A stretch of 64,000 nucleotides of DNA from an uncultured Lachnospiraceae bacterium (GTDB lineage: Bacteria; Bacillota; Clostridia; Lachnospirales; Lachnospiraceae): positions 1-64,000 of the forward strand of contig CAJUEW010000010.1 in assembly GCA_910585465.1 (NCBI GenBank), in the 5' to 3' direction. The notes beneath the pieces are model-generated. The model was not told the origin of the DNA and made no database searches. It saw only the letters and a list, made by a program, of their open reading frames with translations. Positions 42,787-51,169 of this stretch are shown piece by piece (position 1 is the first letter of the stretch; every line of letters begins with the position of its first letter). The position numbers were made by a program, and so were the translations under genes.

Positions 42787-43839
42787 ATGAAAAAGATTTT
42801 AGCCCTTGTCATGGCAATGACTATGGGTCTTGGCCTTGCCGCATGCGGCAGCAATGGACAGACAGCGGAGGCGCCTGCTGCGGAAGAGGCCGGAACGGAG
42901 GAGACAACAGAAGAGGCAGCAGAAGAAACGGCGGAGGAAGAAACTCCGTCTGAGACTTCGGGCAGCTATACGGTAGGTATCTGCCAGCTGGTGGAGCATG
43001 ATGCGCTGGATGCGGCCACGAAGGGATTTAAGGATGCCCTGACAGAGGCCCTCGGTGATGCGGTTTCCTTTGAAGAGGTGAACGCACAGGGAGATCCGAA
43101 TACCTGTACTACGATTATCAATGGTTTTGTTTCCAACGGCGTGGATCTGATTCTTGCAAATGCAACTCCGGCTCTTCAGGCAGCTCAGGCGGGGACGAAT
43201 GAGATTCCGGTTCTGGGTACGTCTGTAACCGAGTATGGTGTGGCCCTCGGTATTGAAGGCTTTGACGGGCTGGTAGGCAATAATATTTCCGGTACTTCTG
43301 ATTTAGCTCCGCTGGATCAGCAGGCATCCATGTTAAATGAGCTGTTCCCGGAGGCAAAAAATGTAGGTCTTATCTATTGTACTGCAGAGGCCAATTCCCA
43401 GTACCAGGTGGACGAGGTTCAGAAATCCCTTGAGGGGCTTGGCTATACATGCAAGCAGTATGGCTTTTCTGATTCCAACGATCTGTCCTCCGTGGCAACC
43501 ACAGCAGCTTCTGAGAGTGATGTAATCTATGTTCCGACGGATAATACAGTGGCGGCAAATGCAGAGATTCTTAATAATATCTGCCAGCCTGCAGGCATTC
43601 CGGTTGTTGCAGGTGAGGAAGGCATCTGCAGCGGATGCGGTGTTGCCACTCTGTCCATCAGCTACTACGATCTGGGAGTTGCGACCGGAAAGATGGCTGT
43701 AAAGGTTCTGACGGGAGAGTCCAAGATTGAAGAAATGCCCATCGAATACGCGCCGCAGTTTACTAAAAAGTACGACGCGTCCCGCTGTGAGGCTCTTGGC
43801 ATAACGATTCCGGATGATTATGTGGCAATTGGAGAGTAA
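42787..43839 (+). CDS. ABC transporter substrate-binding lipoprotein (TrpX-like)
   Basis: Extracytoplasmic solute receptor of 350 residues. Signal peptide MKKILALVMAMTMGLGLAAC ends at a lipobox with Cys 20; a Glu/Ala/Thr-rich linker of ~40 residues follows. The mature domain (~58-350; YTVGICQLVEHDALDAATKGF) matches the ABC_sub_bind (PF04392) family, whose known members include tryptophan/tyrosine-binding TrpX. AAATGGAGGA precedes ATG 42787. Its permease and ATPase follow. Ligand is inferred only from family. Confidence 0.86.
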   Translation: MKKILALVMAMTMGLGLAACGSNGQTAEAPAAEEAGTEETTEEAAEETAEEETPSETSGSYTVGICQLVEHDALDAATKGFKDALTEALGDAVSFEEVNAQGDPNTCTTIINGFVSNGVDLILANATPALQAAQAGTNEIPVLGTSVTEYGVALGIEGFDGLVGNNISGTSDLAPLDQQASMLNELFPEAKNVGLIYCTAEANSQYQVDEVQKSLEGLGYTCKQYGFSDSNDLSSVATTAASESDVIYVPTDNTVAANAEILNNICQPAGIPVVAGEEGICSGCGVATLSISYYDLGVATGKMAVKVLTGESKIEEMPIEYAPQFTKKYDASRCEALGITIPDDYVAIGE

Positions 43840-43860
43840 GAATAGTTAAAAATTAGTCTG

Positions 43861-43902
43861 GAGACAGCGGCGGGACTGGAGGCTTCCATTCTCGCTGTTG
43901 TC
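43861..43902 (+). other. Weak hairpin between binding-protein and permease genes
   Basis: ACAGCG (43864-43869) pairs with CGCTGT (43893-43898), with a short inner GGAGGCTTCC stem. Such structures often stabilise the binding-protein message. Evidence is slight. Confidence 0.3.
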
Positions 43903-43950
43903 GTTCAAAAATAAAGTTTTACCGGAATGATTTGCTGAGGTGATTAGGAA

Positions 43951-44871
43951 ATGAATATTTTAAATTTACTGAATGCCCTGCCGGGAGCTGTTGCGCAGGG
44001 GTTAATCTGGGGAATTATGGCAATTGGTGTCTATATCACCTTCCGTATTCTGGATATTGCAGATTTAACCGTGGACGGTACGCTTTGTACCGGAGGCGCG
44101 GTCTGCATTATGATGATGCAGAGCGGACAAAATGTGTGGGTGGCTCTGACGGCGGCATTGGCGGCCGGTATGCTCGCCGGAATGGCGACCGGCATTTTAC
44201 ATACATTTATGGGAATTCCGGCAATTTTGTCGGGTATTTTGACGCAGCTTGGGCTGTATTCTGTGAATCTGAAAATTATGGGAAAGGCGAATCAGGCGAT
44301 CAATGTGGATAAATTTGATCTGCTGGTTTCTCTTCGCTATATTAAGGGAGTGCCTTTCTATAAAAATACAATTTTGCTTGTGGCTGTCATTATTATTATG
44401 CTGATTGCGGTTCTGTACTGGTTTTTCGGAACAGAGCTTGGATGCTCTCTGCGGGCTACCGGGTGCAATGACAAGATGGCCAGGGCGCAGGGGATTAATA
44501 CGGATTATAACCGGGTGCTGGGGCTGATACTTTCCAATGGCCTTGTGGCATTGGCAGGCGCGCTGCTTGGACAGTACCAGGGCTTTGCAGATGTCAATAT
44601 GGGCCGCGGCGCCATTGTAATCGGTCTGGCTGCGGTGATTATCGGCGAAGCGGTTTTCGGAAAAGTATTCCGGAATTTCGGGCTTAAGCTTCTTGCGGTT
44701 GCATTTGGTTCTATTATTTATTATTTTGTGCTGCAGATTGTTATCTGGCTGGGTATCGACACGGATCTTTTAAAGCTGCTGTCTGCAGTGGTGGTGGCTA
44801 TTTTCCTTGCAATTCCTAACTGGAAGAGCAAATATTTTTCAAAACCGGTGAGAAATGGAGGCAGACGGTAA
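43951..44871 (+). CDS. ABC transporter permease (BPD_transp_2 type)
   Basis: Integral membrane protein of 306 residues with about eight helices, related to the LivH-type branched-chain permease family and to TrpY. TVDGTLCTGGAVCI and the cytoplasmic loop LRATGCNDKMARAQGINT, which carries the GxN/A-type coupling helix, are characteristic. It follows the binding-protein gene by 111 bases and shares one base with the ATPase start. Confidence 0.88.
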   Translation: MNILNLLNALPGAVAQGLIWGIMAIGVYITFRILDIADLTVDGTLCTGGAVCIMMMQSGQNVWVALTAALAAGMLAGMATGILHTFMGIPAILSGILTQLGLYSVNLKIMGKANQAINVDKFDLLVSLRYIKGVPFYKNTILLVAVIIIMLIAVLYWFFGTELGCSLRATGCNDKMARAQGINTDYNRVLGLILSNGLVALAGALLGQYQGFADVNMGRGAIVIGLAAVIIGEAVFGKVFRNFGLKLLAVAFGSIIYYFVLQIVIWLGIDTDLLKLLSAVVVAIFLAIPNWKSKYFSKPVRNGGRR

Positions 44872-45665
44872 TGCTTGAGATCAGGAACATTTACAAGACC
44901 TTTAATCCGGGAACCGTCAACGAAAAGCAGGCACTTAAAAATGTAAGTCTGACGCTTGCGGACGGAGACTTCGTCACCGTAATCGGTGGTAACGGAGCCG
45001 GTAAATCTACCCTGCTGAACGCGATTGCAGGTGTGTGGCCGGTGGACGAGGGCGAGATTATCATTGACGGGCAGAATGTAACAAGGCTTCCGGAATATAA
45101 GAGGGCAGCCTTCCTTGGAAGGGTGTTCCAGGATCCCATGAACGGAACCGCGGCAACGATGGGGATCGAGGAAAATCTGGCGCTGGCACTCCGCCGGGGA
45201 CAGAGCCGTACATTGAGAAAAGGGATTAAGCCGAATGAGAGGGAGGTATATAAACAGCTTTTGTCCTCCCTTGGGCTTGGACTGGAGGAACGTCTGACTT
45301 CCAAGGTAGGACTTCTCTCCGGGGGGCAGAGGCAGGCGCTTACCCTTCTGATGGCAACATTGAGAAAGCCGAAGCTTCTGCTTCTGGATGAGCATACTGC
45401 GGCTCTTGATCCAAAGACTGCGGCAAAGGTGCTGGAAACTACGGATATGATTGTCAACCGAGACAAACTGACCACACTGATGATTACCCATAATATGAAG
45501 GATGCTATTGCCCATGGTAACCGTCTGATTATGATGATGGAGGGGGATATTATTCTCGATATTTGCGGGGAAGAGAAGAAGCGGCTCACGGTGGAGGATC
45601 TGCTTCATAAGTTTGAGGAGGTCAGCGGAGAAGAATTTGCAAGCGATAAGGCAATATTAGGATAA
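44871..45665 (+). CDS. ABC transporter ATP-binding protein
   Basis: ATPase subunit of 264 residues. Walker A is GGNGAGKST, the Q loop is in FLGRVFQDP, the signature is LLSGGQRQAL, Walker B is LLLLDEHTAALD and the H loop is MITHNM. It forms a three-gene uptake system with the preceding two genes. A possible terminator follows before the peptidase genes. Confidence 0.92.
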   Translation: MLEIRNIYKTFNPGTVNEKQALKNVSLTLADGDFVTVIGGNGAGKSTLLNAIAGVWPVDEGEIIIDGQNVTRLPEYKRAAFLGRVFQDPMNGTAATMGIEENLALALRRGQSRTLRKGIKPNEREVYKQLLSSLGLGLEERLTSKVGLLSGGQRQALTLLMATLRKPKLLLLDEHTAALDPKTAAKVLETTDMIVNRDKLTTLMITHNMKDAIAHGNRLIMMMEGDIILDICGEEKKRLTVEDLLHKFEEVSGEEFASDKAILG

Positions 45666-45681
45666 TATTTACAGTTTCAGT

Positions 45682-45723
45682 CCCGGAAATATTGGATTCC
45701 ATGCGGAAAAAAATATTTTCGGG
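45682..45723 (+). terminator. Hairpin after the ABC operon, possible terminator
   Basis: CCCGGAAATATT (45682-45693) pairs with AATATTTTCGGG (45712-45723), 12 positions with one wobble, around an 18-base loop. The downstream T tract is poor (CTGTATTTAT). Confidence 0.45.
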
Positions 45724-45782
45724 CTGTATTTATGTCTGCAGGCCTGGGGGCTGAAAGAAAAAACTATGGAAAGGAGAAGATT

Positions 45783-47210
45783 ATGGAACGAAAAAATGCA
45801 TGGGATACATACAGGGAGGAGGAGCTTGAAAGGCTTCAGAATATAACAGAGCAGTATAAGAGGTTTATTTCAGAGGGTAAGACCGAACGGGAGTGTGCTG
45901 CCCGGGCCGCCGCTATGGCGGAGGAAGCAGGATACCGTCCTCTGGAGCAGGCAGTCCGCGAAGGGGCATCTCTGCAGGCAGGAGATAAAGTCTATGCAGT
46001 GCATAAGAAAAAGCTGGTTGTTTTATTTCAAATTGGATTGGAACCAATGGAAAAGGGAATGAATATTCTGGGAGCCCATATTGATTCGCCCAGGCTGGAT
46101 TTAAAACAGAATCCTCTGTATGAGGACGGGGATATGGCTCTTCTGGACACTCATTATTATGGGGGCATTAAAAAGTACCAGTGGGCGGCGATTCCTCTGG
46201 CCCTTCATGGAGTGGCAGCCAAAAAGGACGGAAGCCTGGTGGAGCTGTCTATCGGCGAGAGGCCGGACGATCCGGTGTGCGGTATTTCCGATTTGCTGAT
46301 TCATCTCTCGGCAGAACAGCTGCAGAAGAAAGCCTCTGTGGTGGTAGAGGGAGAGAATCTGAATATTATTGTCGGCAGCCGTCCATTGAAAACGGAGAAG
46401 GAAAAGGATAACGATACCGAAGGGGTTCATAATAAAGAGAAGATTAAAAAGGCCCTTCTGGAGCTTTTGAAGGAGAAGTATGGGATTGAGGAGGAGGATT
46501 TTCTGTCGGCGGAGCTGGAAGCCGTTCCGGCAGGTCCCGCCAGAGATTTTGGTCTGGATCGCAGCATGGTGATGGGATACGGACAGGACGACCGTATCTG
46601 TGCCTTTACCTCCCTGATGGCCCAGCTTGAGGTGAAAAATCCGTCTTATACCTCCGTATGCCTTTTGACAGATAAAGAAGAGATTGGAAGTATGGGGGCT
46701 ACCGGTATGCAGTCCCGTTATTTTGAAAATGCGGTGGCAGAGGTTATGAACCTGACAGGAGATTATTCAGAGCTTAAGCTCCGCAGATGCCTTCAAAACT
46801 CCCATATGCTCTCCTCGGATGTAAGCGCAGCATTTGATCCCAATTATGCCGGCGCTTTCGAGAAGAAAAACAGCGCCTATCTGGGTAGAGGAATGGTATT
46901 TAATAAATATACCGGTTCCAGAGGAAAATCCGGTTCCAATGATGCCGGCGCGGAATATATCGGACAGCTCCGGAAAGTGATGGACGACGGGGGAGTCTGC
47001 TGGCAGACCGCAGAGCTTGGCAAGGTGGATCAGGGAGGAGGAGGCACCATTGCTTATATTACTGCCAACTATGGAATGGATGTAATTGACAGCGGGGTGG
47101 CGCTTCTGAATATGCACAGCCCATGGGAGGTATCCAGTAAAGCGGATATTTATGAAGCATATAAAGGGTACTGCGCATTTTTGAGGGCTGTCTGGCAGCA
47201 TAATAAATAG
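45783..47210 (+). CDS. M18-family aminopeptidase (aspartyl aminopeptidase type)
   Basis: Dinuclear zinc exopeptidase of 475 residues, somewhat longer than ApeB/Ape1 (about 430-450). Metal and catalytic segments visible are ILGAHIDSPRLD, DKEEIGSMG, SSDVSAAFDP and the C-terminal MHSPWEVSSKAD. ATG 45783 is chosen over the open frame from 45732 because AAAGGAGAAG lies directly before it. It is followed after 23 bases by an M24 peptidase. Cytoplasmic; releases acidic N-terminal residues from peptides. Confidence 0.9.
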   Translation: MERKNAWDTYREEELERLQNITEQYKRFISEGKTERECAARAAAMAEEAGYRPLEQAVREGASLQAGDKVYAVHKKKLVVLFQIGLEPMEKGMNILGAHIDSPRLDLKQNPLYEDGDMALLDTHYYGGIKKYQWAAIPLALHGVAAKKDGSLVELSIGERPDDPVCGISDLLIHLSAEQLQKKASVVVEGENLNIIVGSRPLKTEKEKDNDTEGVHNKEKIKKALLELLKEKYGIEEEDFLSAELEAVPAGPARDFGLDRSMVMGYGQDDRICAFTSLMAQLEVKNPSYTSVCLLTDKEEIGSMGATGMQSRYFENAVAEVMNLTGDYSELKLRRCLQNSHMLSSDVSAAFDPNYAGAFEKKNSAYLGRGMVFNKYTGSRGKSGSNDAGAEYIGQLRKVMDDGGVCWQTAELGKVDQGGGGTIAYITANYGMDVIDSGVALLNMHSPWEVSSKADIYEAYKGYCAFLRAVWQHNK

Positions 47211-47233
47211 AGAGAAAGAGAGCGATAAAAGTA

Positions 47234-49021
47234 ATGATACAGGAAAGGCTGCGTTTGCTCAGGCAGAAGATGAAGGAATCAGGTGTGACCGTTTATGTGA
47301 TTCCCTCCTCCGATTGCCATGAATCAGAATATGTATGCGGACATTATCGTGCAAGAGCTTATATCACAGGCTTTACCGGTTCTGCCGGAACCGCGGTTGT
47401 CACTTTAGAAGATGCGGGGCTTTGGACGGACGGAAGGTATTTTATACAGGCAGAGCTGGAGCTTCGGGATACAGGCATTCGTCTGTTCCGGACAGGAGAA
47501 CCGGGCGTTCCCAATGTGGAGACTTATGTGAAGGAGCATCTGGAGAAAGGAGGAAGGCTTGGCTTTGACGGAAAGGTAATGGGAGCATTCCGGGCAGAGG
47601 CCCTTATCAAAGCAGCAGAGGAAAAAAAAGCGGGGGTTTTGGCAACAGAGGATCTGGTCGGAGCCATCTGGGAGGATCGCCCGGAGATTCCCGATGCTCC
47701 GGTTTTTATCCTGGAAAGTAATTATTGCGGGGAAAGCGTCAAAAGGAAGCTGATGCGGGTGAGAGAAAAGCTGGAGGAGCTTGAGGCAGATATTCATGTG
47801 GTTGCCTCTCTGTGTGATATTGCGTGGATTCTGAACATCAGGGGCGGCGATATTCCTGGTGTGCCTGTGACGCTTTCTTATCTGTGTATTACAAAGAATA
47901 CCTGTACCTGGTATGTGCGTAGTTCTGTTATAACGGAAGAAATCCGATCCTATTTGTCAGAAAACAAAATTCAGGTGAAGGAATACGAGGCGGTTTATGA
48001 GGATTTGACCAAGCTTGGACCGGGACTTAATGTCCTAATGGATAAAAGGAAGGTTAATCACAGGCTTCTTACCAGTATTCCGCAGGGAGCAAGGCTGATA
48101 GATAAAAGTAATCCTTCGGAGCTTATGAAGGCTGTAAAAAATGAGACAGAGCTTAAAAATCTGCGTATTGCTCATTTAAAGGAGAGTATAGCATTTACAA
48201 GGCTTATGTATTGGGTGAAGACAAATGTCAGGAAACAGGAAATAACAGAGCTGTCTGTCTCAGAATATTTGAATGAACGCAGGAAGGAGCAGGCGCATTA
48301 TCTGGGAGAAAGCTTCTCCCCGATCTGCGCTTACGGGCCGAATGCAGCCATTGTGCATTACTCGGCGGACAAAAGGAGCAATGCGGTAATAGAAGCAAAG
48401 GGATTTCTTTTAGTGGATGCAGGGGGACATTATCTGGAAGGAACTACGGATACTACCCGTACCTTTGCCCTGGGAGAACTGACAGAGGAGCAGAAACGAA
48501 TGTTTACCGCAGTGTGCAGGGCAAATCTGAATCTGGCCAATGCCCGGTTTTTGTACGGCTGTACCGGATATACGCTGGATGTGCTGTGCCGGGAGCCGCT
48601 GTGGCAGTTTGGGATGGATTATAAGCATGGGACCGGACATGGGGTAGGTTATCTTCTGAATGTGCATGAGGGACCGAACGCGTTCCGGTGGAAGATGCCG
48701 GAGGATGAAAGGGCTGCGGTGCTGGAGGCAGGAATGGTGACGACCGACGAACCGGGGATTTATGTGGAAGGAGAATATGGTATCCGCACGGAAAATGAAC
48801 TGGTCTGCGTAAAAGGGACAGAAAATGAATACGGCCAGTTTATGGAATTTGAAATTGTTACACTCGTTCCCATTGATCTGGATGGGATTGTGCCGGAGGA
48901 GATGACCCTGACAGAAAGGAACTATTTAAACGATTATCATCAAAGAGTATATCATACGCTGGCGCCTTATCTGAGCGGGGAAGAGAGAGAATGGCTAAAA
49001 GTATCCACCCGTGCTGTCTGA
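47234..49021 (+). CDS. M24-family Xaa-Pro aminopeptidase (aminopeptidase P)
   Basis: Creatinase/prolidase-fold enzyme of 595 residues with the three-domain layout of long aminopeptidase P: two creatinase-N-like domains (~1-130, ~155-300) and a catalytic pita-bread domain. Metal ligands are in LLVDAGGHYLEGTTDTTRT, HGTGHGVGYLLNVHEGP, TDEPGIYVEGEYG and FMEFEIVTLVPID. It removes residues preceding proline. Together with the M18 enzyme it forms a peptide-degradation pair beside an amino-acid-type ABC transporter. Confidence 0.93.
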   Translation: MIQERLRLLRQKMKESGVTVYVIPSSDCHESEYVCGHYRARAYITGFTGSAGTAVVTLEDAGLWTDGRYFIQAELELRDTGIRLFRTGEPGVPNVETYVKEHLEKGGRLGFDGKVMGAFRAEALIKAAEEKKAGVLATEDLVGAIWEDRPEIPDAPVFILESNYCGESVKRKLMRVREKLEELEADIHVVASLCDIAWILNIRGGDIPGVPVTLSYLCITKNTCTWYVRSSVITEEIRSYLSENKIQVKEYEAVYEDLTKLGPGLNVLMDKRKVNHRLLTSIPQGARLIDKSNPSELMKAVKNETELKNLRIAHLKESIAFTRLMYWVKTNVRKQEITELSVSEYLNERRKEQAHYLGESFSPICAYGPNAAIVHYSADKRSNAVIEAKGFLLVDAGGHYLEGTTDTTRTFALGELTEEQKRMFTAVCRANLNLANARFLYGCTGYTLDVLCREPLWQFGMDYKHGTGHGVGYLLNVHEGPNAFRWKMPEDERAAVLEAGMVTTDEPGIYVEGEYGIRTENELVCVKGTENEYGQFMEFEIVTLVPIDLDGIVPEEMTLTERNYLNDYHQRVYHTLAPYLSGEEREWLKVSTRAV

Positions 49022-49064
49022 TCTGGCAAAGATTATATTTTATAAAAACTCACTTTTTTTTGTA

Positions 49065-49093
49065 TTGACAAACGGCAGTCCGGAGCATATAAT
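49065..49093 (+). promoter_or_regulatory. Perfect-consensus sigma-A promoter of the second MATE gene
   Basis: TTGACA at 49065-49070 and TATAAT at 49088-49093 with a 17-base spacer, about 25 bases before the ribosome site. Confidence 0.8.
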
Positions 49094-49125
49094 TTCTTTC
49101 GATTTTGCTTGAAAGAGGAGTAGAT

Positions 49126-50466
49126 ATGACAAAAGACATGACGGCCGGGGCTCCGGTTAAATTGATTATCAGTTTTGCCATTCCCATGTTTTTGGGAATG
49201 CTGTTCCAGCAGTTTTACAGTATGGTGGATACGGTTATTGTAGGAAAATATCTGGGGGTAAATCCTCTGGCAGGGGTCGGTTCCACGACCTCCTTAAACT
49301 TTATGGTGATCGGCTTCTGCATGGGCGTATGCAACGGCTTCGCGATTCCGGTTGCCCAGATGTTCGGCGCGCGGGAGGAGTCAAGGCTGCGCAGGTTTGT
49401 TACCAACAGTGCATGGCTTTGCATTGGTTTTTCTGCAGTGATCACTTTGATTGTGGTGGCTGCATGTAAGCCTATTCTCAGGCTGATGAATACGCCTGGG
49501 GAGATATTTGACTATGCCTATCTTTATATTGTCATTATTTTCTGCGGAATACCATGTACTTTTCTGTACAATATTCTGGCGGGCATTATCCGGTCTTTGG
49601 GAGACAGCAAAAGTCCGGTTGTATTTCTGGCAATTTCCTCTCTTTTAAATATTGCGCTGGATTTTATTTCTATTCTGGGACTCCATATGAGTGTGGAGGG
49701 TCCTGCGCTGGCCACGGTCATTTCTCAGGGGATTTCCGGAATCATCTGTCTTTTTTACATGAAGAGAAAATATCCGATCCTCAGAGCTTCCCGGGAGGAA
49801 TGGAAGCCGGATGTGAAGTATATAAAGAGGCTGTGTTTTATGGGGATTCCCATGGGGCTTCAGTATTCTGTTACAGCCATAGGAACTCTGGTTCTTCAGG
49901 CAGCGATTAACGGGCTGGGAGCGGCAGTTGTGGCGGGGGTGACAGCGGCACAGAAAATTAACGCGTTTATTGCCTGCCCGGTGGAGGCTCTGGGTCAGAC
50001 GATGGCCCCCTATACAGGCCAGAATATGGGAGCAGGCAGACTGGACCGGATTGGAAAAGGACTCCGGGACGCGTCCCTGGCAGGTTTTGTTATATCTGCT
50101 TTTTGTTTTCTGGCTGCACTTCTGACCGGCAGACAGCTATGCCTGCTGTTTTTGGATGCGGGTGAAACGGAGATTATTTCATATGCTTATCAGTTTCTGC
50201 TGTTTTGTACAGGCGGGTACTGTCTCCTGACCCTGGTGAACACTGTGAGGTTTACCATTCAGGGAATGGGATTTTCCATTTTTGCAATTACCTCCGGAGT
50301 GATGGAGATGTTTGCAAGAGTTCTGGCAGCTACCGTAATTGCGGGAAAAGTCGGTTTTACCGGCATCTGTCTGGCCCATCCTATGGCGTGGATTTTTGCG
50401 GATATATTTTTAATACCGGCATTTTTTTATTGCAGAAGAAAAATTGAAAAAAAGACTTCTGTATGA
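49126..50466 (+). CDS. MATE-family efflux transporter (second)
   Basis: Membrane antiporter of 446 residues with about 12 helices in two halves (IISFAIPMFLGMLFQQFYSMVDTVIVG; GIPMGLQYSVTAIGTLVLQ). It shares architecture with the MATE at 5684 but is not a close copy, so the two are probably distinct subfamilies. ATG 49126 follows GAGGAG; a TTG at 49105 is not favoured because it would place the ribosome site inside the frame. Substrate unknown. Confidence 0.9.
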   Translation: MTKDMTAGAPVKLIISFAIPMFLGMLFQQFYSMVDTVIVGKYLGVNPLAGVGSTTSLNFMVIGFCMGVCNGFAIPVAQMFGAREESRLRRFVTNSAWLCIGFSAVITLIVVAACKPILRLMNTPGEIFDYAYLYIVIIFCGIPCTFLYNILAGIIRSLGDSKSPVVFLAISSLLNIALDFISILGLHMSVEGPALATVISQGISGIICLFYMKRKYPILRASREEWKPDVKYIKRLCFMGIPMGLQYSVTAIGTLVLQAAINGLGAAVVAGVTAAQKINAFIACPVEALGQTMAPYTGQNMGAGRLDRIGKGLRDASLAGFVISAFCFLAALLTGRQLCLLFLDAGETEIISYAYQFLLFCTGGYCLLTLVNTVRFTIQGMGFSIFAITSGVMEMFARVLAATVIAGKVGFTGICLAHPMAWIFADIFLIPAFFYCRRKIEKKTSV

Positions 50467-50489
50467 TTTGTTATAGAAGAAACAGACTG

Positions 50490-50516
50490 TTGAAGGCTCC
50501 CGTTTTATGCTATACT
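50490..50516 (+). promoter_or_regulatory. Promoter of the Gx transporter gene (TTGAAG-15-TATACT, extended -10)
   Basis: TATACT at 50511-50516 is preceded by TG at 50508-50509. TTGAAG at 50490-50495 gives a short 15-base spacer. Confidence 0.45.
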
Positions 50517-50542
50517 GGCAGTATAAAAAGGGGGCTGATTTT

Positions 50543-51043
50543 ATGAAGAAACGCAGAACAGAGAGAATAGCGCAGCTAGGGCTTCTGACAGCCCTGGCGC
50601 TGATTGTCAGCTATATTGAACTGCTGATTCCGCTGCCCATCGGAATTCCCGGAGTGAAGCTGGGACTTGCTAATCTGATTATTGTATGGTCCATGTATAC
50701 AATGCAGCCTGTGGAAGCTCTGGCCGTGAATATTATGAGAATTTTGCTGGCGGGATTTATGTTTGGGAACCTGTCTATGATTTTGTACAGTCTGGCAGGG
50801 GCGGGACTGAGCTTTCTATGTATGTATCTGGCGAAAAGAAGCGGCGCATTCAGTCTGATCGGAGTCAGCATCATTGGAGGAATTACCCATAATATGGGCC
50901 AGCTTGTAGTAGCGATGCTGGTACTGGAGACAGCCAGTCTGGCATACTATGGCCCGGTGCTGCTTTTGTCAGGGCTTGTCACAGGGTTTTTAATCGGAAT
51001 GGTAACAGAGGAGGTGAAAAAAAGAATTCCCTCCAAACCATAG
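50543..51043 (+). CDS. Gx transporter family protein (HepS1-like annotated membrane protein)
   Basis: Membrane protein of 166 residues with five or six helices. Conserved segments include LGLLTALALIVSYIELLIPL, GVKLGLANLIIVW and SIIGGITHNMGQLVVAM, matching the Gx_transp family often misannotated as heptaprenyl diphosphate synthase component I. It resembles small ECF S-components, so it may recruit a shared energising module or bind a vitamin-like ligand. ATG 50543 follows AAAAGGGGG. In many Clostridia it neighbours apbE and a NusG-domain gene; neither is seen here. Confidence 0.78.
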   Translation: MKKRRTERIAQLGLLTALALIVSYIELLIPLPIGIPGVKLGLANLIIVWSMYTMQPVEALAVNIMRILLAGFMFGNLSMILYSLAGAGLSFLCMYLAKRSGAFSLIGVSIIGGITHNMGQLVVAMLVLETASLAYYGPVLLLSGLVTGFLIGMVTEEVKKRIPSKP

Positions 51044-51169
51044 CTCCGGTGAAAACTCAGGCAGGGAATTCCGGCTTGCATATTTTTCCTATTTATTTTA
51101 ACATAATAACAGACTTGAATCTATTAAAAGAAAAACAGTCTAATATGATCGATTGACGGGGGTTTTTAT

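Noticed and set aside
43861..43902. Riboswitch in the ABC operon gap
   Set aside because: Only a weak six-pair hairpin is seen; no known riboswitch core was recognised.
44721..45608. Minus-strand open frame of 295 codons opposite the ABC ATPase
   Set aside because: The plus strand shows all ABC motifs; this is a shadow.
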